Positions 1-8,903 of a stretch of 64,000 bases of DNA are shown here, one piece after another (position 1 is the stretch's first letter; every line of letters begins with the position of its first letter). Made by a program: the position numbers and the translations under genes. Below the pieces are notes generated by a model, which saw only the letters and a program-made list of their open reading frames with translations, was not told the origin of the DNA and ran no database searches. Source of the stretch: Alistipes sp. (GTDB lineage Bacteria > Bacteroidota > Bacteroidia > Bacteroidales > Rikenellaceae); NCBI GenBank assembly GCA_021201825.1, contig JAJQED010000008.1:1-64000 (forward strand). The letters run 5' to 3'.

Positions 1-130
1 CAAGATCATCCGCCAAAATCACTATAATGTTCGGACGTGACTGAGAATAAGAAGAGGGACTGAAGAAGCCTGCGGACGTCAAAAGTGTGGCCGCAGGAAA
101 AACGATTGATTTAGTACTTATATATCTCAT
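1..130 (-). CDS. Sulfatase, N-terminal fragment (cut by window edge)
   Basis: Reading the minus strand from an ATG at 130-128 gives 43 residues and then the sequence leaves the window. There is a hydrophobic, signal-like start followed by RPNIIVILADDL. That segment is the typical first beta strand of family S1 sulfatases, and its paired Asp residues bind calcium. The start lies only 17 bases after the stop of the GH43-type gene at 148-1272, so the two are probably co-transcribed. The catalytic C/S-x-P-x-R motif lies beyond the edge, so substrate and activity cannot be judged. The motif resembles the start of the second sulfatase at 13146-14672, but the signal region is different. Confidence 0.8.
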   Translation of the reverse strand, partial: MRYISTKSIVFPAATLLTSAGFFSPSSYSQSRPNIIVILADDL

Positions 131-147
131 ATTAAGGTAGTTTACAT

Positions 148-1272
148 TTACGCAGGTTGGATCCCCGAAGGTTTGGGCAGCAGCTCACCTACGGCGGCGG
201 GAATACCGGGTTCGGGTCGGCCGTCGGCCGAGAAATCGAGCTTCTGCATCCAGATGCCGTAATGGTCGACGCCCGGGAGGTTCATCTCCTCCGTGCGGGC
301 TTTGTAGACCATGTAATATTCCGTGCTGTCCGGAGATGGAATGATGTGCATCAGGCCGGGGCCGTAAACTCCTTTCCCGGGACTTTGCTTAAAGACCGGT
401 TCGGGACTCTTTGTCCACGAATCGGGGTCGAGGATGTCGCTTCCTTTCTCTGCCGTTAGCATTCCCACGCACGAGAATACGGTCCATTGGCCGCTGGCGC
501 AATAAAACAGGTAGAGCTTATCGGTAAGCTCGTTGTCGAAGAAAAATGGTGATTCATTGACGAATATCGGGTACGGCTGTTTCGTGCCGTCCGGGTCGAC
601 CCACTGCCTCTCCCATTCGTACTCGGGTTCGGATAGTTTGACCCGCCGGGTTTCGAGGGTCATGGGGTCGGCCATACGGGCGATATAAATACACTGCGTC
701 TCCACATAGACCCGGCGCGATTCCCACCCGGACCATACCATGTACCACTGGCCGTCATATTGAAAGACATGGGCATGGATGGCCCAGTTGTTATCCGGGT
801 CGGTGCTGATACGGCCCAGCATCTCGAACCGGCCCTCCAACGGGTCTGCGGCCGGGTTTGCCGCCACATAAAACTGATGGTTGTCGGTATTGCCGTCGTC
901 GGCCGTAAAATAGATATACCACACCCCGTCCCGGTTTATTATCAGCGGGTGCCACATGTGCATAAGCCCGTAATTGCGCTCGGCGTCGAAGATGAGCACC
1001 CCCTCGGTCTCCCCCAGTTTGGTGGGATCGTCCATAACGGACAGATAGAGGTTTCCGTCCCTGTTCTGCAGGAAATAATATTTCCCGCCGTGTAAGGTCA
1101 TGGAGGTGTTGTCATGGCGGACACTGATGGGGTTGGAGAAACTTTCGATCTCGGCTTCCGGGAGCCGGTTCTCCCCGCATGACACAAGGCAAAACAGCAG
1201 GACAACCGCAAAAGATGCGGTCCGTATTAATTTACGGGCTGGTTCGGGTAAGTAGGTATATTTTCCTGTCAT
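148..1272 (-). CDS. GH43-type five-bladed beta-propeller lipoprotein (glycosidase-like)
   Basis: A 374-residue protein with a type II signal peptide (lipobox LVSC near residue 32), so probably anchored to the outer membrane. The rest is a GH43/clan-F beta-propeller of the alpha-arabinofuranosidase-like type: WYIYFTADDG, a NWAIHAHVF blade, WYMVWSGWESRR, and VNESPFF, which supplies a Glu at the usual general-acid position. In related enzymes the motif is WAIDGTVF with an Asp that tunes the acid; here that Asp is replaced by His. The protein at 32063-33151 is a clear paralogue with the same change. It sits directly upstream of the partial sulfatase, so the pair probably acts on a sulfated glycan. 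The exact sugar specificity cannot be told. The fold is confident, activity less so. Confidence 0.82.
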   Translation of the reverse strand: MTGKYTYLPEPARKLIRTASFAVVLLFCLVSCGENRLPEAEIESFSNPISVRHDNTSMTLHGGKYYFLQNRDGNLYLSVMDDPTKLGETEGVLIFDAERNYGLMHMWHPLIINRDGVWYIYFTADDGNTDNHQFYVAANPAADPLEGRFEMLGRISTDPDNNWAIHAHVFQYDGQWYMVWSGWESRRVYVETQCIYIARMADPMTLETRRVKLSEPEYEWERQWVDPDGTKQPYPIFVNESPFFFDNELTDKLYLFYCASGQWTVFSCVGMLTAEKGSDILDPDSWTKSPEPVFKQSPGKGVYGPGLMHIIPSPDSTEYYMVYKARTEEMNLPGVDHYGIWMQKLDFSADGRPEPGIPAAVGELLPKPSGIQPA

Positions 1273-1494
1273 TTCAGGCCGGGTAGTTAGGTCGCGTCAA
1301 AAATGCGAATCGGCCTGCGGACGGGATTTAAAAATTCAGCCTTTTGGTGTAACTATTTATCCACTGCAAAACCTGCATCCGTATTTTGGTTATTTTTTAA
1401 TAGCCATGGTCTAATATTTACAATTCCCGATAAAAGCTTACGAACGGTCAGTATATAAATCACCCGAGCGGCTGTAATGGGGGATTATTATTTT

Positions 1495-1502
1495 TATATT
1501 TG
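1495..1502 (+). promoter_or_regulatory. Bacteroides-type -7 box upstream of the GH43 gene
   Basis: TATATTTG matches the Bacteroidota -7 consensus TAnnTTTG and lies 22 bases before the ATG at 1525. The expected -33 TTTG about 19 bases upstream is poor (CTGT), so this is a candidate only. The rest of the 1273-1524 gap between the divergent GH43-type genes shows no gene. Confidence 0.4.
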
Positions 1503-1524
1503 CCGTCGAGGTTAACCCATAATT

Positions 1525-2457
1525 GTGATTCCGATAATGAGACACAGGATTTTTTTCTCTTCGATATTGCTGCTGGCCCTATTCTGCGGCTGCAAAAAGG
1601 ATAAGGGTACCCTGCTTCAAAATCCCCTGGACATCAAACTGGGCGACCCTTACGTGTTGCTGGCTTCCGACGGCCGGTATTATATATACGGTACGCTGGA
1701 AAGCGGAATCGGGTTCGATTGCTATTCCTCGTCCGACCTGGCGGAATGGGCCTACGAGGGGCGGGCATTCGACGGCAATACCGATTATTCCTGGGGAACG
1801 GACTGTTTCTGGGCGCCGGAAGTTTATGAACGGGACGGGCGCTTCTATATGTTCTACAGCGCCAACTGGAAAGAGAACCCGGTGGAGAGCGAGATAGCCG
1901 ATTGGGCCCGAGAACAGGGGCTGTTCGGGGAGATCGAGGAAAGCTGGATCTACGGGGTGGAGATGGAACCCGATTTTTCCGGAATAATTGGCGAACCGGT
2001 TCTGCTGCTCCGGCCGCCGGTACGGACGGACGATACGCAGGCCGAATGGGAAAGCCGCTCGGTAACCTCGGGCGAGGTGAACCGCCGCTGGACCGAGGGG
2101 TCGTTCCTGCTTAAAAAAGACGGGATATACTATATGATGTATTCGGCCAACTATTTCGGCGGCCAGCACTATGCGGTCGGTTATGCCACCGCCCGGCACC
2201 CGCTGGGGCCTTATACCAAGGCTGCCGACAATCCCATCCTTGAAAAGAACATAGAACGCGGCGGCATAGTTACCGGCACGGGCCACAATTCGGTAACGTG
2301 GTCCCGGGACGGAAGCCAATATTTCTGTGTGTACCACGGCCGTACGGAAGCGACCGGCCAGGACCGGGTCGTACTGATCGACCGCATGGAAATCGGCGAC
2401 GGCAGGATAACCGTCCACGGCCCCACAACGGAACCGCAGGTTATTAACGTGAATTAA
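1525..2457 (+). CDS. GH43 family lipoprotein, probably with an internal deletion
   Basis: A 310-residue lipoprotein (lipobox FCGC about residue 24). GH43 landmarks are present: KLGDPYVL carries the catalytic-base Asp, then FWAPEVYERDGRFYMFYSAN, then RWTEGSFLLKKDG with the general-acid Glu near residue 192, then YAVGYATA, GTGHNSV and VYHGRT. Between YSANWKENP (about residue 116) and VESEIADWAR the usual stretch holding SDSPLGPF and the IDxxxFxDDDG loop, with the acid-tuning Asp, is absent, although the frame stays open. This suggests an in-frame loss of roughly 50 residues and probably impaired catalysis. An ATG at 1537 is an alternative start. It converges with the DUF4965 gene across a strong terminator. 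Confidence 0.82.
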   Translation: MIPIMRHRIFFSSILLLALFCGCKKDKGTLLQNPLDIKLGDPYVLLASDGRYYIYGTLESGIGFDCYSSSDLAEWAYEGRAFDGNTDYSWGTDCFWAPEVYERDGRFYMFYSANWKENPVESEIADWAREQGLFGEIEESWIYGVEMEPDFSGIIGEPVLLLRPPVRTDDTQAEWESRSVTSGEVNRRWTEGSFLLKKDGIYYMMYSANYFGGQHYAVGYATARHPLGPYTKAADNPILEKNIERGGIVTGTGHNSVTWSRDGSQYFCVYHGRTEATGQDRVVLIDRMEIGDGRITVHGPTTEPQVINVN

Positions 2458-2472
2458 CGAACCGGTATAAAA

Positions 2473-2509
2473 CAATAAATGCCGGCGCATAACGCGCCGG
2501 CATTTATTG
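2473..2509. terminator. Bidirectional hairpin terminator
   Basis: A perfect 16-bp stem (2473-2488 with 2494-2509) with a 5-base loop lies between the convergent GH43 (ends 2457) and DUF4965 (ends 2543) genes. The outer stem is A/T rich on both sides, so it can serve either strand. Confidence 0.8.
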
Positions 2510-2542
2510 TTACTTGTTCCCGTTACCGGGATTTATGAGGGA

Positions 2543-5038
2543 TCACTTCCCGATATTACCCTCGAGCATCTTTATCCAGTAACCCCCGACCACTGCGCGG
2601 GCCTTGAAGCCGCGGTGGAGCGGTTTGTCGGTCCAGATCCAGTCGGACATGGGTACCCGGTCGGTGGTCTCGTTCATGAAATCCCACATCGGGTCGATGA
2701 ACTTCTCGAACGTCTGCTTATCCTGTGCCAGGGTGGCGCTCCATATTATCCAGTCGGTCTTGGTGTATTCCATGCGGTTATCCAGGGGCAGGCCGTAACG
2801 GTTTTGCTTTGTGAGGTAATAAGCGACCTCGGTAACGGCTACGTCGTCCGGGAAAATACCCAGCCCGAGCAGTTTATCCCACACGATGTTATACTTCTGG
2901 CTCCAGGTGCCCGGTTTGTCGAACGTCAGCCTATAATGGTCGCCGTCGTCGGCCATCTGCATCCACATACGGGCCATCTCACGGGCTTTGGCCGTGTAGA
3001 AATCGGCAGCGGTTTCCTTACCCAAAACACCGGCAACGTAACCGTAGCTGGCGATACCCATGATGGCTTTGGCCGAAAGGTTCACGTTATGGGCGAAATG
3101 GCCCGCGAAGTCGTCCGTGCAAAGCTGGTTTTCCGGGTCCAGACCGTATTCTACCAGATAGTCGGTCCATACGGTGAGCACGTCCCAATGCCTGGCCGCG
3201 TAATCCGCGTTGCCCTCGGCCATGGTGATGGCCGCAACGAGGGTGAGCATGTTACCTGCCTCCTCGATGGGCATGTCGCCGCCGTAGGTCTGGCCGTTGG
3301 CAAGCGGATAAGTACCCACATCGTGTGCCGGGAACGGTTTGGTCCATTTGCCGCTCTCGCTGTAATAGAATATATGGTTCATCAGCCCCTTGACCAGTTC
3401 GGGGTTGTAATACAGGAACAGCGGAGCCGACGGATATGTTATATCTACGGTACCGATCGAGCCGTTACTGTTATTTTCCTTGGACAGCCACAGCAGGTCG
3501 CCGTTGGGCGCCTGAACCAGTTTGTGGGCGGCGATGGCCTGGCGGTAAGCCAGGGCGCACAACTCGGCGTATTTCCTGCCTCCCGCCGCCATTGCGGCTT
3601 CCATCAGTTCGCGGTCGAATTGATAACACTGTTCTATCAGCTTGCGGTAGTCGCGGCTGGCTGCGGCGAACTGCGAAAAGATATCCTTATCGCCGTTACG
3701 GTTCCAATAGGGCCGCAGGTTGTCGCCGAAATACTGTATGGAGTAAATGTCGTCGTAACCGAGCATAATGTAACCCGAGGCGGATTTGCCTTTACCGAGA
3801 CAACCCGTTAGGGCGAAAACATTTTCACTGCCGGAGAACAAGCCGGCATTGCCGGTCTGCAGGCCCCCCTCTACGAATCCACGGCGCAGGTCGGCCGCTT
3901 CTCCGACGGCGAAGTCGAACTTTTTCTTGTCGCCCGCCATATAGAAATAGCCCCAGTCGATCCGCAGGTCGTCCCCCCGTTTGGCGAGGATGCTCTGCTG
4001 TTCACTGCCCGTGCGGAGCAGGACCAGGCCGTTATTTTCCACCGTCTCGATGGTCGAGGTTTGCAAAGGCGAGTCGAGCGCCCAGTTGGACGCGGCCTCG
4101 AAATAGATCTCCGTTTGGTGGGCCTGGCCGTCTTTGGAGGTTACTTCGTAAGTAAGGTAATTCACGGGGCGGGACAGCAGGTCCAGATCCTCCATGAACG
4201 AGGGAGCGGCGAAAGACACTTTCAGTTCTACCGGACCGCATTCGAAAACGTAATGGGTCTGGGTAGCCTGCACATCGGCCGATATTTGTTTGGCCGTGTT
4301 GGTCAGTATCTCGTAGTTGTCTTTCTGGCGGAAAATGCCGAAATCCAGCAGTCCGTTACCCTGGGGGTTATTACAATAGCCGGCGATCACGTTCCTGCCG
4401 GGTTTAAGAGTGGCAAGCACTTCGTCCGACAGGCGTGCCCTGCGGCCTTTGCCCGTACGGTCGCCTGTGTCGACCACCTGAATACCATTAACGTATATTA
4501 CGGCACGGTCGTCATGGGAATACTCGAGGAATACCCTGCCGGTCAGCTGTTCCGGCAGATCGAAGCTACGACGCACCCAGATATGGTCCGTGCTCCACTG
4601 GGTCCGGGCGGTCGGTTCGTTCTCCATGGTACCGAAAGCCCCCTGTCCGGCCTGCCATCCGGAATCGTCGAAACCGGGTTCCATCCAGTCCGCGGCAGGC
4701 TGATCGGTAGTATAAACGCCCGGCCAGCTTCCGGCCTGTTCACCTGTGCGGATCACCGCCTCCACGGGAATATTCTCGGCACCCATAAAACGGTACGCCT
4801 CCCCGTCGACCTTGAGCACACCGATAAGCGGGAAATCCCTCCCGGTCCAGTGTTTAACGCTTTCGTCATAGAGATTGTCGGCCATCGACCATGCGCTGGT
4901 GTACGGGTCGATGGTCACCAAAGGATAAGCAGGAGCACGGAGTTCGCTCGGGATAACCTCACCTCCCACACCTGAAGCCTGGCTGCAACCGGAAACCGTT
5001 CCGGCCAGCAAGATCAAAAATAAAAACTTGTCACTCAT
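2543..5038 (-). CDS. GtaA-like 'glutaminase' family lipoprotein (DUF4964/5127/4965/1793)
   Basis: An 831-residue lipoprotein (lipobox VSGC near residue 18). The N-terminus (PLVTIDPYTSAWS) matches DUF4964. A galactose-binding-like jelly roll follows at about residues 110-240 (DDSGW, WVRRSFDLP, HDDRAVIYVNG). The remainder matches the DUF5127, DUF4965 and DUF1793 series with an alpha/alpha-barrel (WLSKENNSNGSIGTVDITYPSAP, TDDFAGHFAHNVNLSAKA, KYNIVWDKLLGLGIFP). Members are annotated as glutaminases after a fungal GtaA, but those in Bacteroidota polysaccharide loci are more likely to act on glycans, and the true substrate is unsettled. The predicted promoter lies at 5122-5152. Signal and domain order support an exported enzyme; its chemistry is unknown. 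Confidence 0.85.
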   Translation of the reverse strand: MSDKFLFLILLAGTVSGCSQASGVGGEVIPSELRAPAYPLVTIDPYTSAWSMADNLYDESVKHWTGRDFPLIGVLKVDGEAYRFMGAENIPVEAVIRTGEQAGSWPGVYTTDQPAADWMEPGFDDSGWQAGQGAFGTMENEPTARTQWSTDHIWVRRSFDLPEQLTGRVFLEYSHDDRAVIYVNGIQVVDTGDRTGKGRRARLSDEVLATLKPGRNVIAGYCNNPQGNGLLDFGIFRQKDNYEILTNTAKQISADVQATQTHYVFECGPVELKVSFAAPSFMEDLDLLSRPVNYLTYEVTSKDGQAHQTEIYFEAASNWALDSPLQTSTIETVENNGLVLLRTGSEQQSILAKRGDDLRIDWGYFYMAGDKKKFDFAVGEAADLRRGFVEGGLQTGNAGLFSGSENVFALTGCLGKGKSASGYIMLGYDDIYSIQYFGDNLRPYWNRNGDKDIFSQFAAASRDYRKLIEQCYQFDRELMEAAMAAGGRKYAELCALAYRQAIAAHKLVQAPNGDLLWLSKENNSNGSIGTVDITYPSAPLFLYYNPELVKGLMNHIFYYSESGKWTKPFPAHDVGTYPLANGQTYGGDMPIEEAGNMLTLVAAITMAEGNADYAARHWDVLTVWTDYLVEYGLDPENQLCTDDFAGHFAHNVNLSAKAIMGIASYGYVAGVLGKETAADFYTAKAREMARMWMQMADDGDHYRLTFDKPGTWSQKYNIVWDKLLGLGIFPDDVAVTEVAYYLTKQNRYGLPLDNRMEYTKTDWIIWSATLAQDKQTFEKFIDPMWDFMNETTDRVPMSDWIWTDKPLHRGFKARAVVGGYWIKMLEGNIGK

Positions 5039-5121
5039 TTATGTATTGGATTATGTTTTCAGATCCGGGTAACCCAATACATTACATCCGTTCCCGAACG
5101 TACCGCACCGGGACCGGAACA

Positions 5122-5152
5122 CAAAGATATAAATATAATCGGTCTCTAAAAA
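5122..5152 (-). promoter_or_regulatory. Promoter of the DUF4965 gene
   Basis: On the minus strand TTTT, 19 bases, then TATCTTTG fits the Bacteroidota -33/-7 pattern. Transcription would begin near 5115, about 75 bases before the ATG at 5038. It shares the 315-base intergenic region 5039-5353 with a second promoter facing the other way. No other feature was seen there. Confidence 0.5.
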
Positions 5153-5194
5153 TCCCTCACCGCAATTTCACGGCAGTGGGTCCGGGCATACCGG

Positions 5195-5225
5195 TTAGGA
5201 AAAAAAATAATTATTCCTAAATTTG
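5195..5225 (+). promoter_or_regulatory. Promoter of the Gfo/Idh/MocA-DUF1080 operon
   Basis: TTAG, 19 bases, then TAAATTTG matches the Bacteroidota promoter pattern with one mismatch in the -33 element. Transcription would start near 5232, leaving a leader of about 120 bases before the ATG at 5354. Confidence 0.5.
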
Positions 5226-5353
5226 AACTTCCCGGACCGTAGGACCTCGGCGAGAGTCCCGACTGTTCCGGTATGCCGTCAGACCTTTGTCCCTTTGCGG
5301 GCAGGAGCTCCCCCACCGGATCGAAACCTAATAAATAAACCCATACTATAAAA

Positions 5354-6805
5354 ATGAAAACTACCAAGAACCTTTCCCGCAGGGATTTCCTGAAAACCGC
5401 AGGGCTCTCGGCCGCAGGGCTGATGATGGCCGGGGTGTCGCCCGCTGCGGCCATCGGTGCCTTACGGGATGAACGAACCGGCCGGGAGCCGGGAGCGAAC
5501 GGCAAAGTAAACCTGGCCTGTATCGGCATCGGGTTCCGGGGAGCGGAAATTATCAAGGAGTTCGACAGGACGGGCCTTTGTAACGTCGTTGCGCTGTGTG
5601 ACGTGGATCTGGACGGCGACCATACGGCGGAGATACGAAATATGTTCCCTAAAGCGCGGACGTTCCGTGACTTCCGCCAAATGTTCGACAAGTTCGCCCC
5701 GCAGATCGACGCCGTCTCCATCGCCACGCCGGACCATTCGCATTTCGCCATCGCAATGCTGGCCATGTCGCTCGGCAAGCACGTGTACGTCGAAAAGCCT
5801 ATGGGTCGTACGTTCATGGAGATCGAGCTGATGATGGAAGCCGCCCGGCGGCGACCCAACCTCGTCATACAGGTCGGCAACCAGGGCCATTCCGAGGCGA
5901 ACTATTTCCAGTTCAAGGCATGGGTGGACGCAGGCATAATCAAGGACGTGACGGAGATCACCGCCCACATGAACAGTCCGCGCCGCTGGCACGGGTGGGA
6001 TACCGGTATATATAAGTATCCCGAGGCGCAGCCGCTGCCTCCCGGCATGGACTGGGACACATGGCTGGTAAATGCCAAATGGCACGATTACAACGATAAA
6101 TACCACCGGGGCGAATGGCGCTGCTGGTACGACTTCGGCCTCGGCGCCCTGGGGGACTGGGGAGCGCATATCCTCGATACGGCGCACGAATTCCTCGACC
6201 TGGGTCTGCCGGACGAGGTGTTACCCCTGAAACTGACCGGGCATAACGATTATTTCTTCCCCGGATCGTCGACCCTGTTGTTCAAATTCCCCCGCCGGGG
6301 GTCGATGCCTGCCGTGGACGTAACGTGGTATGACGGGGTGGACAACGTTCCCCCGGTTCCGGAGGGTTACGGCGTGTCGGAACTGGACCCGAACATCCCG
6401 ACAGTAGCCGGTGGCAAGATACAACCGGCCTCGCTCAACCCCGGCAAGATAATCTACTCCAAAGACCTGATATTCAAAGGAGGCAGCCATGGAAGCACCC
6501 TGTCGATAATCCCGGCGGACAAGGCCAAAGAGATGGAGCCGTCCCTGCCGGAAGTTCCCGAAAGCACCTCGAACCATTTTGCCAACTTCCTGTTGTCCTG
6601 CATGGGTGAGGAGAAGACCCGTTCGCCGTTCGAGGTAACCGGGCCGCTCTGCCAGGTATTCTCACTCGGGGTGATCGCCCAGCAGCTTGGCCAGCCGATC
6701 AAATTCGACCGGCACAGTAAGCAGATAATAAACAACGGCTTTGCCAACGGCCTGTTGGCAGGTACCCCGCCCCGCAAAGGCTGGGAAGAATTCTATAAAC
6801 TCTAA
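5354..6805 (+). CDS. Gfo/Idh/MocA-family oxidoreductase with Tat signal
   Basis: A 483-residue protein with a twin-arginine signal (SRRDFLK, residues 8-14), so it is probably folded with its NAD(P) in the cytoplasm and exported to the periplasm. The Rossmann glycine motif GIGFRG is near residue 57, and VEKPMG, the family's EKP motif, near residue 149. The C-terminal domain contains [22 protein letters not shown], typical of secreted sugar or glycoside dehydrogenases of this family. It is followed after 10 bases by the DUF1080 gene. In characterised Bacteroidota systems such pairs oxidise carbon 3 of a glycoside, and a DUF1080 protein then cleaves the 3-keto product. That role is inferred here from neighbourhood. 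Confidence 0.88.
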   Translation: MKTTKNLSRRDFLKTAGLSAAGLMMAGVSPAAAIGALRDERTGREPGANGKVNLACIGIGFRGAEIIKEFDRTGLCNVVALCDVDLDGDHTAEIRNMFPKARTFRDFRQMFDKFAPQIDAVSIATPDHSHFAIAMLAMSLGKHVYVEKPMGRTFMEIELMMEAARRRPNLVIQVGNQGHSEANYFQFKAWVDAGIIKDVTEITAHMNSPRRWHGWDTGIYKYPEAQPLPPGMDWDTWLVNAKWHDYNDKYHRGEWRCWYDFGLGALGDWGAHILDTAHEFLDLGLPDEVLPLKLTGHNDYFFPGSSTLLFKFPRRGSMPAVDVTWYDGVDNVPPVPEGYGVSELDPNIPTVAGGKIQPASLNPGKIIYSKDLIFKGGSHGSTLSIIPADKAKEMEPSLPEVPESTSNHFANFLLSCMGEEKTRSPFEVTGPLCQVFSLGVIAQQLGQPIKFDRHSKQIINNGFANGLLAGTPPRKGWEEFYKL

Positions 6806-6815
6806 AAACAAAAAA

Positions 6816-7610
6816 ATGATGAAACGAACTACGATACTGTTTTTCGCAACCGCGCTGCTCATCACCGGATGTACAAGCAATGCCCAAACTCCCACGGCCG
6901 GTACGGATATTCTCGACCTGGAAATTCCGACCGCCGGGAACAATACCCTATCCGACACCGAAACCGCCCGGGGCTGGAAGCTCCTTTGGGACGGAGCAAC
7001 TACGGACGGCTGGCGCGGCGCCAGGCTCGACGAATTCCCGGCAGGAGGATGGTCCATATCGGACGGTATACTGACCGTACATAAGAGCGACGGGGGCGAA
7101 TCGACCAACGGCGGGGATATCGTTACCACCGAGCGCTACCGTAACTTCGTACTGAAAGTGGACTTCAAAATCACCCCGGGAGCCAACAGCGGCATAAAAT
7201 ATTTCGTCGATCCCGACCTGAACAAAGGCGAGGGTTCAGCCATCGGATGTGAATTCCAGATACTGGACGACGAGCGGCATCCCGACGCCAAACTGGGCGT
7301 GAAAGGAAACCGGGTACTGGGTTCGCTGTACGACCTTATTCCCCCGCACCGTGGAGAGGGCTATTCGTTCGATTTCGACGGATTCAACACGGCGACCATC
7401 CTCGTTCAGGGCAACCATGTCGAACATTGGCTGAACGGTACGAAGATAGTGGAATACGAGCGCAACAACCAGATGTGGGACGCCCTTGTAGCTTACAGCA
7501 AATACCGCGACTGGCCTAATTTCGGCAACCATGAACAGGGCCATATCCTGCTGCAGGACCACGGTGACGAAGTCCATTTCAGGAACATCAAAATAAAGGT
7601 TCTCGACTAA
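6816..7610 (+). CDS. DUF1080 (3-keto-glycoside hydrolase-like) lipoprotein
   Basis: A 264-residue lipoprotein (lipobox ITGC about residue 15). The start is the ATG at 6816, which begins the signal peptide; an open frame upstream from 6741 overlaps the previous gene and is not used. The body matches DUF1080 (PF06439), a concanavalin-like beta sandwich: [56 protein letters not shown] and [18 protein letters not shown]. Some members hydrolyse 3-keto-disaccharides or glycosides. The partner oxidoreductase is 10 bases upstream and a strong terminator follows, so this is a two-gene unit. Confidence 0.87.
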   Translation: MMKRTTILFFATALLITGCTSNAQTPTAGTDILDLEIPTAGNNTLSDTETARGWKLLWDGATTDGWRGARLDEFPAGGWSISDGILTVHKSDGGESTNGGDIVTTERYRNFVLKVDFKITPGANSGIKYFVDPDLNKGEGSAIGCEFQILDDERHPDAKLGVKGNRVLGSLYDLIPPHRGEGYSFDFDGFNTATILVQGNHVEHWLNGTKIVEYERNNQMWDALVAYSKYRDWPNFGNHEQGHILLQDHGDEVHFRNIKIKVLD

Positions 7611-7626
7611 AGTTTGAAGCCACCCG

Positions 7627-7668
7627 TTACAAATCGAGGCGGAACAGTAGTTCCGCCTCGATTTGTAA
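7627..7668. terminator. Bidirectional hairpin terminator
   Basis: A perfect 19-bp stem (7627-7645 with 7650-7668) closed by a 4-base loop lies between the convergent DUF1080 gene (ends 7610) and oadB (ends 7695). Confidence 0.85.
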
Positions 7669-7694
7669 TGATACCGGGGAATCCGGCTTTCGGT

Positions 7695-8900
7695 TTAGCC
7701 GAGGAATGAGATAAGCACCCCGGCGGCAACGGCCGAACCGATCACCCCTGAAATATTGCTCGACATGGCGTATTGCAGCAAGTGGTTGCGGGGATCGTAT
7801 TTAATGGCGATATCGTTCGCCACCCGCGAAGCCATAGGCACGGCACTAAGGCCTGTCGCACCGATAAGCGGGTTGATCTTTTTGCGGGTGAACAGGTTAT
7901 AAAGTTTCACCATAAAAATACCGCCGGCCACCGAGAGGGCGAAAGCGAAAAACCCGCCGGCCACTATACCGATGGTCTTCCAGTTAAGGAACGCTTCAAC
8001 TGTCATCGTAGCGCCCACACAGAGACCCAGCAGCACCGTCGCAACGTTCATTATCGTATTGGAAGCGGCATCGTAAAGCCTTGAGGTTGCAGTGCCGATC
8101 TCCTTGACAAGGTTCCCGAACATGAGCATACCCACCAGCGGCACCGCCGAGGGCACGATGACCCCCACGAGAGTACCCACGAAGATCGGGAAAACGATCT
8201 TGGCCACTTTCATATTCTTTATCTCCGACTTGGACGGGTACAGCTTCTCCTGATCTTTCATATTGATAAGCAGCTCTTTCCGGGAACAGCACAGCTTAAC
8301 CACCAGCGGAATGATCACCGGCACCAGCGCCATATACGAATAGGCGGCGATGGCGATCGGTCCCAGCAGGTCGGGCGCCAGTTTTATGGTCGTAAAAATA
8401 GCCGTAGGGCCGTCCGCGCCTCCGATTATACCCAGTGAAGCGGCTTCGTTAAGTGTGAACCCGGCCAGCACCGCGACGATCAGCACCGTAAAGATCCCGA
8501 TCTGGGCCGCCGCACCGAAAATGGCAAGTCGCAGGTTACGGAGCAGTGGACCGAAGTCGGTCATCGCCCCTACCCCCATGAAGATAAGCGGCGGTAAGAG
8601 GCCCGTCTTTATCAGCGAATAATAGAGGTAGTTCATGATGCCGTAATCGTGGGCGATCTCGAGCAGGGTCATGTGCATGATCCCGTTCTCGTCGGTCGCC
8701 TGCACCACGCCCATATCGCCGCCGGGGAAATTGGCCAGAAGCACCCCGAACCCGATCGGTACCAACAGCAGGGGTTCATATCCCTTTTTGATGCCCAGGT
8801 AAAGCAGTACGAATGCCAGCACGAACATCAGCAATACCGCCGGATCGGCGGCGATATTGCTGAACGCCGTCATTTCGAATAGGTTATCCAATATCCGCAT
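7695..8900 (-). CDS. oadB: Sodium-translocating decarboxylase, beta subunit
   Basis: A 401-residue polytopic membrane protein of the OadB/MmdB/GcdB family. Landmarks are PLLLVPIGFGVLLANFPG near the N-terminus, LIFMGVGAMTDFGPLL, GIIGGADGPTAIFTT (the conserved Asp-containing sodium-site loop), and NPLIGATGLSAVPMASRVAN near the C-terminus. In the inner membrane this subunit decarboxylates carboxybiotin on the alpha subunit and pumps sodium out. It starts 3 bases after the oadA stop and is the last gene of oadG-oadA-oadB. The acid substrate (oxaloacetate, methylmalonyl-CoA or glutaconyl-CoA) is set by the alpha subunit. Confidence 0.95.
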   Translation of the reverse strand: MRILDNLFEMTAFSNIAADPAVLLMFVLAFVLLYLGIKKGYEPLLLVPIGFGVLLANFPGGDMGVVQATDENGIMHMTLLEIAHDYGIMNYLYYSLIKTGLLPPLIFMGVGAMTDFGPLLRNLRLAIFGAAAQIGIFTVLIVAVLAGFTLNEAASLGIIGGADGPTAIFTTIKLAPDLLGPIAIAAYSYMALVPVIIPLVVKLCCSRKELLINMKDQEKLYPSKSEIKNMKVAKIVFPIFVGTLVGVIVPSAVPLVGMLMFGNLVKEIGTATSRLYDAASNTIMNVATVLLGLCVGATMTVEAFLNWKTIGIVAGGFFAFALSVAGGIFMVKLYNLFTRKKINPLIGATGLSAVPMASRVANDIAIKYDPRNHLLQYAMSSNISGVIGSAVAAGVLISFLG

Positions 8901-8903
8901 GGC

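Noticed and set aside
2507-3811. 434-codon open frame on the plus strand
   Set aside because: It lies opposite the DUF4965 gene, has no family features and a shadow-like composition.
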